In this document: positions 25,762 to 36,257 of the stretch, one piece after another
Layout of the letters: the number at the start of each line of letters is the position of its first letter
How positions within the stretch are numbered: the stretch's first letter is position 1
Assembly: GCA_014163555.1 (NCBI GenBank)
Contig: JACJGO010000002.1
Span: 310,001 to 374,000, forward strand
Reading direction: 5' to 3'
DNA length: 64,000 nucleotides
DNA from: Flavisolibacter longurius
GTDB taxonomy: Bacteria; Bacteroidota; Bacteroidia; Chitinophagales; Chitinophagaceae
Made by a program: the position numbers and the translations under genes
Notes under the pieces: model-generated
What the model was told of the DNA's origin: nothing
Databases searched by the model: none
The model's input: only the letters and a program-made list of their open reading frames with translations

Positions 25762-25788
25762 GGTTTACATGAGAAGAAAGGTGTCTGC

Positions 25789-27249
25789 CTATTTCAGCCA
25801 CCACATTTTTCCGTAGTTATCGTCTTTGCCGCCTAAGCGGGATACTGCTTCATTATAATTTGACCCGTTTAAGGTAGATTCATTGGCAGGATAACCCAGG
25901 CGCAGGGGAATGCCACGGGAGTCCACCGCATCTGTTGCAGGTGTAAGCACAGGGAAACCGGTTCGTCTCCAGTCATTCCAGGCTTCCCAACTGTGGTTGA
26001 GATAACCATGCACCCATTTTTCGGTCATGATCTTTCGGTAACCGGTGGCCGCATCATACGCCACATCGGGCAGGGCGATGTAGATATTGTAGGCTGTCTG
26101 GTTGAACACACCATACTGTTCCCAGGAAGCTTTAATAGCATTTTCGTAATGTGTTTTGGCTTCAGCATCGCCACCGGCGGTGTAGCCAATCTTGGCCGCT
26201 TCGGCCCGCATGAACAATACCTGGGCATACGATAAAAGCACCAAGGGGGCGCCTTTACCCGATCCGGCCTGGTCGGGGCCACCAAAATATTTCCCGATCC
26301 GGCTATAGGCGGCCGGGATGGGAACCGCCACATTTCGTCCGAAAGGCAAACCTTTTACTTCGTTGCCAGCCAGCACTTCTGCAAACACCATCGCACGGGG
26401 ATCATTTTTGGGAAGCATATAATCCGTCAGGGTTTTGCTGATCGCATAGTCATTCCGGTTGCTGATAAGGTAGTTGTTATACCAGGGGTTAAAGTTGTTG
26501 GGATCATCAGCCAGAAACTTATAGGAAATATTCTGCGCATTGCTGCTGATAACACCCGCAGCATCGGCAGCGGCATATTCAGTTTTTCCTTTTGCAGGAT
26601 CCACTTTTGACAGCCGCAGGGCCATGATCATGCGCAGGGTATTGGCAAACCGCTTCCAGCCCGCCATGTCGCCGTTCAGGATAACATCTCCCACTACTTT
26701 GTTTTCACTGGTATTAATCTGGGCTTGTGCCTCGGTGAGCTCTTTGAACAGGTCTGTATAAATATCCTGCTGCTTGTCGTACACCGGTGAAAAGGCTTCG
26801 TTTCCTTTTAGCGCCTGGGAATAAGGAATATCGCCATACCGGTCGGTGAGATTCAGAAAATAATAGGCTTTCATGATCCGGGCAACCGCAATCTGGTTGT
26901 CTTTTGAACCATTGCCAACCGCCGCCTTGTTGTCTTCCTGGTTGTACGTGATGATGGTTTGCAAATCATATAGCGGTCCGGTGTACCAGCCCGAAAATGA
27001 AAGGTTGCGGTCATTGTAAAGAGATGGACCCGGGTAGGGACCTTCTGACAGGTGTTGAATATACAAGGCCGGCAGGCGACTGGCGGCTGTATTACCCAGC
27101 ATCAGGTCGGAAAGGGCTTGTTGCGCATTGGTCAATAGACCCTTGGTTGAAGCGGATGTGAGCAGGGTAGGACTCACATTCATATCCTTAAACTTATTGC
27201 AGCCAGCCATCAGGATCCCGGCCACTGCTATGATGAAGATTTTTTTCAT
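25789..27249 (-). CDS. SusD/RagB-like outer-membrane lipoprotein (SusD-like_2 type)
   Basis: A 486-residue nutrient-binding lipoprotein that caps the SusC transporter. The lipoprotein signal is MKKIFIIAVAGILMAGC with Cys17 as lipid anchor. Typical parts follow: MNVSPTLLTSAS, the helical QAQINTSE region, KGNEAFSPVYDKQQDIY and the C-terminal WNDWRRTGFPVLTP. The ATG at 27249 is chosen because the signal peptide begins there. It follows its SusC gene by 82 bp on the same strand. The ligand is not evident; members of this subfamily often go with peptide or unknown substrates. Confidence 0.92.
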   Translation of the reverse strand: MKKIFIIAVAGILMAGCNKFKDMNVSPTLLTSASTKGLLTNAQQALSDLMLGNTAASRLPALYIQHLSEGPYPGPSLYNDRNLSFSGWYTGPLYDLQTIITYNQEDNKAAVGNGSKDNQIAVARIMKAYYFLNLTDRYGDIPYSQALKGNEAFSPVYDKQQDIYTDLFKELTEAQAQINTSENKVVGDVILNGDMAGWKRFANTLRMIMALRLSKVDPAKGKTEYAAADAAGVISSNAQNISYKFLADDPNNFNPWYNNYLISNRNDYAISKTLTDYMLPKNDPRAMVFAEVLAGNEVKGLPFGRNVAVPIPAAYSRIGKYFGGPDQAGSGKGAPLVLLSYAQVLFMRAEAAKIGYTAGGDAEAKTHYENAIKASWEQYGVFNQTAYNIYIALPDVAYDAATGYRKIMTEKWVHGYLNHSWEAWNDWRRTGFPVLTPATDAVDSRGIPLRLGYPANESTLNGSNYNEAVSRLGGKDDNYGKMWWLK

Positions 27250-27331
27250 ACGTCTGATAATTTTCGTGTTGGAAAGAATCACCGAACAAAGGATTGTTAC
27301 TGTATTTTCTGTTCCGGTTTTCAGTTTATAA

Positions 27332-30300
27332 TTAGAAGGTGACACGCAGGTTTATACCAATCTGCCGGGTTGATGACAACTGCCCGCCTTCACGGTAAAA
27401 CACTTCCAGCTCGGAGGGGTCCACACCGTATTTTTTGGTATTGGCCCAGATCAGCCAGGCATTGGATACAATAAAGCCCAGGTTGGCCGACTTGGCATAT
27501 TTTACTGCACGCAGCACACTTTGCGGGAAGCTATAACCTAGGCGCACTTCACGCAGTTTTACATACGAAGCATCGAGCAATACATTGCGGGCATCCCGCT
27601 GACGGGCGGTGTACCAGTAAGCTCTTGCCGGGATGTAACGGTTGTTTTCCTGCCCGTTGGCAAACACACCCGGAATGCGGATACCGCCGTTGCCGGTATT
27701 GCCGCCAGCCAGGGTATAGGTTCCTGGGTAGTCTCTCCAATCATGGCCTTTGTCGTTCACGCCAATCGTTTCTTCGGTCAGGCCCGAACCTGTGCTGAAG
27801 TTGCGGGTTTCGGAATAAAACAGGCCGCCGCTCTGGAAATCGAGGTTAAAGCTCAGGTCAATGCCTTTGTAGCGAATGGTTTGATAGGTACCACCTGTCC
27901 ATTTGGGCAGTACTTGTCCAATGGGTTGGTTGATGTCATATTCAGGCTGGCCCGATGCATTGATCACGGTTTTACCGGTTTTTTCATCCACCCGCCATTT
28001 GCGGCCGTAATACATGCCCCATTCGCCGCCCACACGGTGCTCCAGGCGGGTATCGAAACGGTTAGTGGCATACAGGTAGCTTTCCAGGCCGGGATAAAGC
28101 TCTTCTACTTTGTTCCTGTTTTTGGCCCAGTTGACCGTTACATCCCAGGAAAAATCGCGGCTTTGTACCGGTGTGCCGCTCAGAGAGATTTCCACCCCTT
28201 CATTTACAATGTTACCGGCATTGATCTGTGCTGTTGTAAAGCCGCTGGATGGCGATACATCCACCGCCAGGATCTGGTTGATGTTATTGTTTTTATAGAC
28301 AGATACATCGAGGCCGATGCGGTTCAGGAATTTCAGTTCCACACCAAATTCATAACCCCTTGTCAGGGCTGGCTCAATGGCACCACCACGGAATTGGTTA
28401 CCGATAGTGACTGAAGGGTTACTGCCATAAAAAGAGCCGTTGTTGATGGCCAGGTCAAGCGAGTGCGGGGCCAGGTCAGCGCCTACCTGGGCAAAGTTTC
28501 CGCGGATCTTACCATAGCTCAGCCAGGGAAGCGACATTTTGGTGAGCTCGGAAAAAATAAAGCTACCGCTGATGGAAGGATAGATGTAGGTGTTGTTATC
28601 CGCCGGCAGGGTAGAAGACGCATCGCGACGCACCGTGGCATCAATAAAGGCCATGTCTTTATAGCCAAAAGAGGCCCTTGCATACTGGCTGTTTACCTGG
28701 TATTTGTTGTATGTACGGGCAATATCCGGACGACCCACAGAAGCCCTGATGTCGAAGTAGTTTGGTGAGCTCAGACCACCGGTTGTAGCCTCAGACAACT
28801 GGCTGTAATAATTGGTGCGAACATTTACACCCAACATTCCATCCAGCGAGAAGTCGCCAAAGCGGTTGCGGTACATCAGGTTGCTTTCGTAGTTCATTTC
28901 ACGATAGGTGTTCTGAACAATGGAAAAGTTATCCTGGTTCAGACCACCGGAGGCCATCCGGAAGTCATTCTCATTGGAGTAAGTATTGGTCCGGACAAAC
29001 GACTGCAAGTTCAAATGGCTGTTGAACTTAATGTTCAGGCCTACGTTACCAACCAGGCGGTTATGCCGCTCCGTACCGAAGTTTTCGTTCAGAACGAAAT
29101 AAGGATTATCCCAGTAGGCCGGCTTTCCATACACGGAAAGATCACTGGTGCTGTTGGGGTCACCAATGTTCCAGGAATTCAGGCTTCCATCCGGTTCGCG
29201 GTAGCGCTTCATTCTTTCAATGTCCAACTGGCGCTGGAACCACTGGTTGAAGTTTTGCGTTACGTTCAGTCCATCCAGGCGGTACCCTTCCCGCGGCTGT
29301 CCTTTGGTGTAGGAATTTGTATACGTCAGATCGGTGGAAAGTACAATGGCCTTGCTCATGTCAAACGAACCGTTCAGGGCCAGTTGGTGCTGGTCCCGTT
29401 TGGCATTGGGAATCACGAGGGTCCGGTTCTGGTTACCATACGTGAACCGGAAGTTGTGGGTTTCGCTGCCACTGTTCAGGGAGATAGAGTTGTTCAGGTT
29501 GCGACCTGTCTGGAAAAAGTTTTTTACGTTATCAGGCTGGGGATTGAGTGGTGTTAACTGCCCGAATTCAGCGCCGGGATACCAGCTCCAGTAGGCACGG
29601 TATTGCTGGCCTTCCATTTTCGGACCCCAGCTTTCATCGGCACCGTATTCCAACATCCGCTGCCCGTTAAAAGCCGCCCAAGAAGCCGGGTGCCGGGCCG
29701 GGTTGTATTTGAAAATGTAAAAGCCTTCGTCATCGAAGGTTGTGCCTTTCGTGCTGGATGAAGAAGCGTATCCACCCGCATATTGATTCTGGTAAGGCGG
29801 TAGCAGGGCAAGATTTTCAAGGGTAGCACCCAGGTTTACTTCCACGCTGGTTGAGCGCCTGCGGGTGCCTTTTTTGGTGGTGATTACCACAACACCGTCC
29901 CGTGCACGCTGGCCGTAAAGAGCGGTAGCGGCCGCACCTTTCAGCACTGATACCGACTCTACGTTATCCATAATCACAGCTGATTGGTTGGTAGGCGTTC
30001 CGTCCACAATAAACAGGGGAGTGGAGACACCCAGGCCGGTCACACCACGAATAATAATGTCGGCATTATCGAACGTGGAACTGGGAGAGCCCACCAGCTG
30101 TACACCGGCTACTTTACCGGCCAGCGAAGAGCTGACATCCGTCGATTTGGCAATGGTCAGGTTTTCGCCTTTCACTTCCTGTACGGCAAAACCCAGGGCC
30201 TTTTTTTCGCGGCGTACGCCAAGGGCCGTTACCACCACTTCCGACATTTCCTGGTTCTGCCGGGCTAGTGATACATTGTACGTGGTGGTATTGGCGGTAA

Positions 30301-30544
30301 CCGGGACTTCCCTTGTAGCAATACCCACAGCAGAGATCACCAGGATGTCGCCGGGCTGTGCACTCAGACTAAAAGAACCATTGGCATCAGCCATGGCTCC
30401 CTTTTGTGTGCCTTTTACTTTAATGGAAGCGCCGGGAACCGGTTCGCCATTGGCATCGGTGATTTTGCCCGAAACCGTTCGCTGTTGCGCAAAAGAGAAG
30501 ACGGTACTTAGTGTAAAAAGTACCAGCAGTACAAATTGTCTCAT
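27332..30544 (-). CDS. SusC/RagA family TonB-linked outer-membrane transporter
   Basis: A 1070-residue TonB-dependent barrel. The signal peptide ends at FSFAQ, followed by a carboxypeptidase-like regulatory domain (VSGKITDANGEPVPGASIKV), the SusC mark SEVVVTALGVRREKKALG, the plug (FIVDGTPTNQS, YGQRARDGVVVITTKKG) and a 22-strand-type barrel that ends in INLRVTF. It forms a transport unit with the SusD gene behind it. Energy would come from a TonB such as the one at 21276. A+T-rich DNA upstream (30545-30700) probably holds the promoter. No glycoside hydrolase, peptidase or regulator is attached, so the substrate cannot be read from context. Confidence 0.95.
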   Translation of the reverse strand: MRQFVLLVLFTLSTVFSFAQQRTVSGKITDANGEPVPGASIKVKGTQKGAMADANGSFSLSAQPGDILVISAVGIATREVPVTANTTTYNVSLARQNQEMSEVVVTALGVRREKKALGFAVQEVKGENLTIAKSTDVSSSLAGKVAGVQLVGSPSSTFDNADIIIRGVTGLGVSTPLFIVDGTPTNQSAVIMDNVESVSVLKGAAATALYGQRARDGVVVITTKKGTRRRSTSVEVNLGATLENLALLPPYQNQYAGGYASSSSTKGTTFDDEGFYIFKYNPARHPASWAAFNGQRMLEYGADESWGPKMEGQQYRAYWSWYPGAEFGQLTPLNPQPDNVKNFFQTGRNLNNSISLNSGSETHNFRFTYGNQNRTLVIPNAKRDQHQLALNGSFDMSKAIVLSTDLTYTNSYTKGQPREGYRLDGLNVTQNFNQWFQRQLDIERMKRYREPDGSLNSWNIGDPNSTSDLSVYGKPAYWDNPYFVLNENFGTERHNRLVGNVGLNIKFNSHLNLQSFVRTNTYSNENDFRMASGGLNQDNFSIVQNTYREMNYESNLMYRNRFGDFSLDGMLGVNVRTNYYSQLSEATTGGLSSPNYFDIRASVGRPDIARTYNKYQVNSQYARASFGYKDMAFIDATVRRDASSTLPADNNTYIYPSISGSFIFSELTKMSLPWLSYGKIRGNFAQVGADLAPHSLDLAINNGSFYGSNPSVTIGNQFRGGAIEPALTRGYEFGVELKFLNRIGLDVSVYKNNNINQILAVDVSPSSGFTTAQINAGNIVNEGVEISLSGTPVQSRDFSWDVTVNWAKNRNKVEELYPGLESYLYATNRFDTRLEHRVGGEWGMYYGRKWRVDEKTGKTVINASGQPEYDINQPIGQVLPKWTGGTYQTIRYKGIDLSFNLDFQSGGLFYSETRNFSTGSGLTEETIGVNDKGHDWRDYPGTYTLAGGNTGNGGIRIPGVFANGQENNRYIPARAYWYTARQRDARNVLLDASYVKLREVRLGYSFPQSVLRAVKYAKSANLGFIVSNAWLIWANTKKYGVDPSELEVFYREGGQLSSTRQIGINLRVTF

Positions 30545-30697
30545 GTGGCGTAAGTTTTTGTTGAGTCCTTAAATATAGAGAATCAAGAATTAATTGTTAA
30601 AATATTTTAAAAAATTATTTATGGAGTTTAAACGAAAATGTTGGGTGAAGATTCAGGATAAGCGGTAAAAGGTAGTTTATTGCATTTTCCAAACAAA

Positions 30698-30733
30698 TAA
30701 AAATCCCATACAGAAGCTGTATGGGATTTTGTA
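30698..30733. terminator. Terminator between the two SusC/SusD units
   Basis: AAATCCCATACAG (30701-30713) pairs perfectly with CTGTATGGGATTT (30717-30729) around an AAG loop, with A-rich and T-rich flanks. It lies 24 bp after the SusD stop at 30754 and separates two transcription units. Confidence 0.88.
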
Positions 30734-30753
30734 TTATAACAAACTGTTGGTGT

Positions 30754-32172
30754 CTATTGGTCCCACCAAAGCCGTTGAATGACACTGCCTACGTCCGGCA
30801 CATTAGCGCCATTTCGGCTGAGTTCAACATTGGGGTACACCAGGCGCCGGATGGGTGTTGTTTGCACAGCATTCAGTGGCAACTGGAACCCATTATAGCC
30901 ATAGTTGAAGCGGCGGGCATCGTCCCAGGTCACCGGGCTCAGGAAAAGTGCCTTCCATTTTTCGCGGAAGATAATTTCCAGTGTCAGGTTATTGGCACCT
31001 ACAGAAACCGCAGGATCGTTTACATAGGCATCTCTTGCTCCGGCAGCCACGCCCATTTTATTCATATTGGCACGGATGCCGTCCAGGTAGGCGCTATATG
31101 CTCTGGGCTTATCGTTGGTGCGGAACGCCACTTCTGCTTCGATAAATTTCATTTCATCGTAGGAAATAATGTAGAGGGGTGACTTTGTGCTGGAGTAAAA
31201 GCCGTCAGTGCTTAGGTAAGACTCCTCATCATCAATACCAGTACCAATTCGGCCGGCGCCATTGCGGGTGCCGCGATAGTCGCCAAACTGCGTTAGCGTG
31301 GCTACAAGAGGAAGGCGCGGATCACTTACACCAAAGAGAGTACCGTCCATTGCCTCTACATAATACTCAGAAAGCCAACCCTGTAGGATCTGTCCGGCGT
31401 TTGCCACGGCTACGGCATTCCAGGGATTGCGTACGTCAAAGGTTGTAACAAAAGCATCATCGGCATTGGATGTATACGCTTTCGACAATGCATCGAAAAT
31501 AGCCGTAGGGTTATATTGTTGCGTTTTGCTCAATTGATTCAGCAACCGGGCTTTCAGGGCATAGGCCGTTTTTATCCAGTTGGCGGTTTTGCCCTGGTGA
31601 ATCAGGTCAGGACTGGTGGCGGCAGCTGTAGGAATGGTGATGGTACTGCCGCTTTGCCCCAGCAGGGATATCCCTTCGTCAAGCAGGGTAAGACTGCGTT
31701 GATAAAGCGAGTTGGCATCGTCAAAGCTGGGCGTGAGCACATCTCCGGAGAACGCCTCAGAAAACGGAGCTGCCCCCCATACATTGTGAATCAGGCTAAG
31801 ATTCATGGCCATCAGGATATTGGCCACGCCCTGGTATTGGGTGGCGCCGGCTGCCTGGGCCTGCTGCTGCATGTCGTAGATGTCGGTCATCGCATCATAC
31901 AGGGCTGTCCAGGTATCGCTGGCATCAATCTGGTCGTAGGTATCGCTGGGTGAGGCCGCGTTGGGCGAGGCCAGGTACTGCGTGTAATTGGACACGAGAT
32001 TGCCCACGTTGAACACATTGATAGCAGTTCGATTGGTGGCACGCAGCAACAAGCCGTTGATTGGCGCCGACGTAGGAGCGTTCGGGTTGGTGTTTACATC
32101 CAGAAACTTTTTACAGGATGTTGCCCCCCCGATCAGGACAAGTAAAAAAACAAAACGAAATATCTTTTGCAT
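30754..32172 (-). CDS. SusD/RagB-like outer-membrane lipoprotein, second copy
   Basis: A 472-residue SusD homologue. The lipoprotein signal is MQKIFRFVFLLVLIGGATSC with Cys20 as anchor. Family parts include LDVNTNPNAPTSAP, SLIHNVWGAAPFSEAFSG and the C-terminal REKWKALFLSPVTWDDARRF. It starts 10 bp after its SusC gene, so the two are one operon. It is of the same SusD-like_2 type as the copy at 25789 but clearly different in sequence, so the two units probably take up different ligands. Confidence 0.92.
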   Translation of the reverse strand: MQKIFRFVFLLVLIGGATSCKKFLDVNTNPNAPTSAPINGLLLRATNRTAINVFNVGNLVSNYTQYLASPNAASPSDTYDQIDASDTWTALYDAMTDIYDMQQQAQAAGATQYQGVANILMAMNLSLIHNVWGAAPFSEAFSGDVLTPSFDDANSLYQRSLTLLDEGISLLGQSGSTITIPTAAATSPDLIHQGKTANWIKTAYALKARLLNQLSKTQQYNPTAIFDALSKAYTSNADDAFVTTFDVRNPWNAVAVANAGQILQGWLSEYYVEAMDGTLFGVSDPRLPLVATLTQFGDYRGTRNGAGRIGTGIDDEESYLSTDGFYSSTKSPLYIISYDEMKFIEAEVAFRTNDKPRAYSAYLDGIRANMNKMGVAAGARDAYVNDPAVSVGANNLTLEIIFREKWKALFLSPVTWDDARRFNYGYNGFQLPLNAVQTTPIRRLVYPNVELSRNGANVPDVGSVIQRLWWDQ

Positions 32173-32182
32173 GGCAAATGGT

Positions 32183-35100
32183 TTAGAAGTTTAAGTTGAT
32201 GCTGAGCAGGTAGCTGCGAACGGCCGGGTAAGCAAAGCCTGTGAAGGCATCCACGTTGCTTCCGCTGTTAAAGCTGCTGGCATCGGGATCGAAGCCACTG
32301 AAATCGGTCCACAGGAAAAGGTTGTTACCGGTGAAGGTCACCGTAGCATCCTTCAGCACGTTGCCCCGGATAAAATTGGTGGGGATCTTGTAGCTCAGGC
32401 TCAGGTTGCGCAGGCGCACCCAGGAAGCATCTTCTACAAAGTTTTCGGTCACGCCGCGGTGAACGTTTCGGTAAAAACCATCGGTATAATCACGTCCGTC
32501 GGGGCCTACGCCTTGTCCCAAATAAACCAGTTGCGTGTTGGGAGTGCCATCGGGCAGCACGCCTTCAAACACTTTGGAGGTATTGCGGTCCAGCGTATAG
32601 GGGGCCGTACCAAAAGCCGACTGGTAGTTGCCTAACTGGTTGTAACGGTCCTGGCCCTGGTGAGTTTCAAACAGGAAGGATAGGCGCAGGTTTTTATACG
32701 TAAACGTGTTCATGAAACCACCGGTCCAGTCGGGCTGCGAGTTGCCCAGGATGCGTTGCGTAAGATCCCGAACCGGGAAGCCGCGGTTGGCACCGGTGCT
32801 GGCAATGACAATCGGCAGGCTTTCGTCCACTGTCAGTTTATCATCGGGCTTGTTGCCGTAATAACGTTGGTAGGAGGTTCCATAGATGCTTCCCACCGGC
32901 TGGCCGGGAATGTATTTCATGGTGGCAGTGGAGCCTACATACCCAAACCAGGAACCCACGGTGATTTCTGTAAGACCTTCGATAATACTCACCACTTTAT
33001 TGCGGTTGCGGGTAAAGTTGATGGTAGCATCCCAGCTAAAATCACGTCCTTTTATGGGTGAGCCGTTCAATACGATCTCGACGCCTTTGTTTTCCAGTTC
33101 ACCGGCATTGGTGATGACACTTGTGTAACCGGTAGTAGGAGAAATGAGTACAGGGATGATCTGGTCGCGGCTGTTCAGCTTGTACCAGGTAAAGTCAAGC
33201 CCAATGCGGTTGTTCAGGGCCCGCAATTCGGCACCCAACTCCAGCGTGGATGTCCGTTCCGGCTTAAGTGTTTGCTGGCCGCGGCTGTTGGCCCGGGTCC
33301 AGGTTACCTGTTGGCTGGAAGTCAGAACCACTGGAGTGAAATAGGCATTGGTTTGATAAGGATCGGTATCCTTGCCCACTTCAGCCAGGGAAGCCCGGAA
33401 TTTACCAAAGCTCAGCCAGGGAGCCTTAAGAAAATGATCAGTGAAGACATACGAAAGGCTTACTGAAGGATAAAAGAAAGAGTTGTTTCCTGTAGCCAGG
33501 GTTGAGGTCCAGTCGTTACGTCCGGTAACGTTCAAAAAGAGGAAATTGTCCCAGCTTAAAGACAGGTCTCCATACGCACTCACAATCCGGTAATCTTCTT
33601 CATACTGGTCGGTAGCACGGACCTTTGAGTTATTGATGGAAAGAAGCGTTGGAATATCCAGTTCCGAGCCGGTAGAGGTCAGGCGGCTAAAGCGCTGTGC
33701 CCTCACATCGTTCCCCACACGTAACACAGAGTTCAAGCGACTGCCCCAGTCTTTTTTGAATGTACCAAAAATATTGGAGGTGATCAGGCGGTTACTGATG
33801 CGGAACTCCCGGACAAATCCCAACCCGTTATCGCTAAAGTTCATCTCACCGGCAAGCCCCCTGGGCCCAGGTGCCGTGTGCCTTCTGAAGTCGGTGTAAA
33901 AGTCCATACCGCCACGGTAGTCAAGGTCAAACCATTTTACAGGCGATAACGTAGCGGAAACGTTGGCGATGATGCGGTTAACATTATCCTTAAAGCGGTT
34001 GGAGTAGGTTCCGTAGATCGGGTTGTCGCGGTAGCCTTTCATGGTGCCGTCTTCTTTGATATAGTCCTTTACATCATGCCGCGGCGACCAGTAGCTCAAC
34101 TGCTCATTATAGCGCTCCGAGTTCACCCGCAGGCCACCGGAGTTAATGTAGTTGAACGAAGGGGTGAAGCGGAAGATATTGCCGGCTTTGAATTGGCCGT
34201 TCAGGCGCACTGAAATGTTTTGGTAATCGGAATTGGGAATCACGCCGGTTTGCTTGAAGTGCGCAAACGAGGAGGTAAGCAGGGCATTCTCCGTTCCGCC
34301 CGAAAGAATCAGGGAGTTGCGCACCTGGCTGCCTTTCTGGTAAGCCCGGGCATAATTGTGAAACAACTCATCAGGGTGAGTGGGATCGATTGCTTTTGCT
34401 TCAGCTACGGTTGGTCCCCAGTTGGTAAAAATGGTGATGGGATCATAAACACCCCGGTAGCCCTGTGTATACACGTTTTGTACATCCGGAAACTTGTTCA
34501 CTTCATCAATGCCATAGGTGCTGGTGAAATTGATGCGCATTTTCCCGGCCCGGGCGGATTTGGTGGTGATGATAACTACGCCGTTGGAGCCGGCCTGCCC
34601 GTAAAGTGCTGTTGCCGCCCCGCCCCGCAGCACGGAGATGGATTCCACGTCGTCGGGGTTGATGTCTGCCGCCCGGTTCGACATTCCCCGAAGCTCAGTC
34701 TGTCCCGAAGCATCGCCGCCGGTTATGGTGCTGTTGTCCATTACAATGCCATCAATGACAAACAGGGGCTGGTTGTTTTTGCCGGCGCTCAGCGATTTTA
34801 TCCCGCGGATGATAATGCGGGAGCCCTGCCCCGGCGCTCCACCGCCGCTGTTGATCTGTACACCGGCTACCTGTCCGCGCAGTGCATTCACAACGTTGGT
34901 CTGTTTTGTTTGGGTGAGGGCTTCGCCGGAAACTTCCTGCGCCGTATAACCCAATGCCCGCTTTTCACGGCGGATGCCCAGGGCCGTAACGACCACTTCG
35001 GACATAGCACCTCCCGGCAGAAGCCTAACATCGTAAACCGATCCCATGCCTACCGGCAATTCCTGCGGCTGCATACCGGAGTAGGTAAAGACCAGGATAG

Positions 35101-35302
35101 GACTGGCGCCCGTCACAGCTAACGTGTAGGCACCGTTGTTATTGGTGACTGTACCCGTGGTTGTGCCTTTTTGTGAAACCGAAACGCCGGCTAAAGGAGC
35201 GCCTTTGTCGTCGGTAACCGTACCGGTCACCTGACGGGTCTGACTAAATACCAGGAGAGGAATGGAAAGAATGATCCATGCTAACAGCAGTGATTTCTTC
35301 AT
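32183..35302 (-). CDS. SusC/RagA family TonB-linked outer-membrane transporter, second copy
   Basis: A 1039-residue transporter. The signal peptide ends at LLVFSQ; the regulatory domain is VTGTVTDDKGAPLAGVSVSQ; the SusC mark is SEVVVTALGIRREKRALGYT; the plug includes SGGGAPGQGSRIIIRGI, FVIDGIVMDNS and YGQAGSNGVVIITTKSA. The barrel ends in YLLSINLNF. The ATG at 35302 is chosen as the start of the signal peptide; an earlier in-frame ATG at 35413 has no export signal. It pairs with the SusD gene 10 bp downstream. The substrate is unknown. Confidence 0.95.
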   Translation of the reverse strand: MKKSLLLAWIILSIPLLVFSQTRQVTGTVTDDKGAPLAGVSVSQKGTTTGTVTNNNGAYTLAVTGASPILVFTYSGMQPQELPVGMGSVYDVRLLPGGAMSEVVVTALGIRREKRALGYTAQEVSGEALTQTKQTNVVNALRGQVAGVQINSGGGAPGQGSRIIIRGIKSLSAGKNNQPLFVIDGIVMDNSTITGGDASGQTELRGMSNRAADINPDDVESISVLRGGAATALYGQAGSNGVVIITTKSARAGKMRINFTSTYGIDEVNKFPDVQNVYTQGYRGVYDPITIFTNWGPTVAEAKAIDPTHPDELFHNYARAYQKGSQVRNSLILSGGTENALLTSSFAHFKQTGVIPNSDYQNISVRLNGQFKAGNIFRFTPSFNYINSGGLRVNSERYNEQLSYWSPRHDVKDYIKEDGTMKGYRDNPIYGTYSNRFKDNVNRIIANVSATLSPVKWFDLDYRGGMDFYTDFRRHTAPGPRGLAGEMNFSDNGLGFVREFRISNRLITSNIFGTFKKDWGSRLNSVLRVGNDVRAQRFSRLTSTGSELDIPTLLSINNSKVRATDQYEEDYRIVSAYGDLSLSWDNFLFLNVTGRNDWTSTLATGNNSFFYPSVSLSYVFTDHFLKAPWLSFGKFRASLAEVGKDTDPYQTNAYFTPVVLTSSQQVTWTRANSRGQQTLKPERTSTLELGAELRALNNRIGLDFTWYKLNSRDQIIPVLISPTTGYTSVITNAGELENKGVEIVLNGSPIKGRDFSWDATINFTRNRNKVVSIIEGLTEITVGSWFGYVGSTATMKYIPGQPVGSIYGTSYQRYYGNKPDDKLTVDESLPIVIASTGANRGFPVRDLTQRILGNSQPDWTGGFMNTFTYKNLRLSFLFETHQGQDRYNQLGNYQSAFGTAPYTLDRNTSKVFEGVLPDGTPNTQLVYLGQGVGPDGRDYTDGFYRNVHRGVTENFVEDASWVRLRNLSLSYKIPTNFIRGNVLKDATVTFTGNNLFLWTDFSGFDPDASSFNSGSNVDAFTGFAYPAVRSYLLSINLNF

Positions 35303-35525
35303 AATGCTTGGTTTATTTGAGTGATTACGTGACAACTTGAAACCGGTTTTCGGAAATCCGGATTTGGCTAATGAAAATACCAATCCCGAAATAAATCCTG
35401 AAGACAAATACATGTATGGTTACTGTCAATCCTTTATAAAACACAAAAGACAACCAAAATGCTGCATCACACGGGAGAAATGCGAGGTTTTTAAGAGGTC
35501 CGGCCAAGTTTCCGTTACCGCCCTG

Positions 35526-35533
35526 TAACTTTG
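35526..35533 (+). promoter_or_regulatory. -7 element of the superoxide dismutase promoter
   Basis: TAACTTTG matches TAnnTTTG exactly and lies 48 bp before the sod ATG. A weak TTT-containing -33 region lies about 15-20 bp upstream. The rest of the 279-bp divergent gap shows no other clear feature. Confidence 0.5.
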
Positions 35534-35581
35534 TTTCTCCTTAGGACAAATCTTTAACCGTAAATCTTAAATCTGAACGTT

Positions 35582-36190
35582 ATGGCATTTACACTCCCCG
35601 CACTACCGTATGCACCTGAAGCCCTGGAACCACACATCGACGCACAGACCATGCAGATCCACCACGGCAAGCACCACCAGGCTTACGTGGACAACCTGAA
35701 TAAAGCCATTGCCGGCACCGAACACGAAGGCAAAAGCCTGGAAGAACTGGTGGCCAGCGCCGGGTCTATTTCTCCGGCTGTTCGTAACAACGGCGGTGGC
35801 CACTGGAACCACTCTTTTTTCTGGGAAATCCTGGGACCCAATGGCGGCGGGCAACCGACAGGCGCCCTGGCCGATGCCATCAACAGCACCTTTGGCTCTT
35901 TTGATGCCCTGAAAGAAAAAGTGAATGCGGCCGGTGCTACCCGCTTTGGAAGCGGCTGGGCATGGCTGATTGTAAAAGACGGCAAACTGGAAGTAACCTC
36001 CACCCCCAACCAGGACAACCCGCTGATGGATGTGGCCGAAGTTAAAGGCACACCGATCCTGGGCATTGACGTATGGGAACACGCCTACTACCTGAAATAC
36101 CAGAACAAGCGTCCGGATTACCTGGCGGCGATCTGGAATGTGATCAACTGGAGCAAGGTGAGTGAGCATTACGAAAAAGCGGCGAAGTAA
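35582..36190 (+). CDS. Superoxide dismutase, Mn/Fe type
   Basis: A 202-residue enzyme that turns superoxide into hydrogen peroxide and oxygen in the cytoplasm; there is no signal peptide. Metal ligands fit His27 (MQIHHGKHH), His77 ([11 protein letters not shown]), Asp163 and His167 (DVWEHAYYL). Gln144 in TPNQDNPL is the second-sphere glutamine typical of Mn or cambialistic enzymes, so Mn is more likely than strict Fe. Length is typical. It has its own promoter and a strong terminator, so it is monocistronic. Confidence 0.95.
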   Translation: MAFTLPALPYAPEALEPHIDAQTMQIHHGKHHQAYVDNLNKAIAGTEHEGKSLEELVASAGSISPAVRNNGGGHWNHSFFWEILGPNGGGQPTGALADAINSTFGSFDALKEKVNAAGATRFGSGWAWLIVKDGKLEVTSTPNQDNPLMDVAEVKGTPILGIDVWEHAYYLKYQNKRPDYLAAIWNVINWSKVSEHYEKAAK

Positions 36191-36257
36191 GGGCCTCCTC
36201 CATCCCCCAAGGGTAGGTGGCTGCGCACAGACCCTTGCTTTTGCACGATATAACTTT

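Noticed and set aside
27250-27345. Longer start for the first SusD protein
   Set aside because: The lipoprotein signal begins at 27249; an extra 32 residues in front would destroy it and would overlap the SusC stop.
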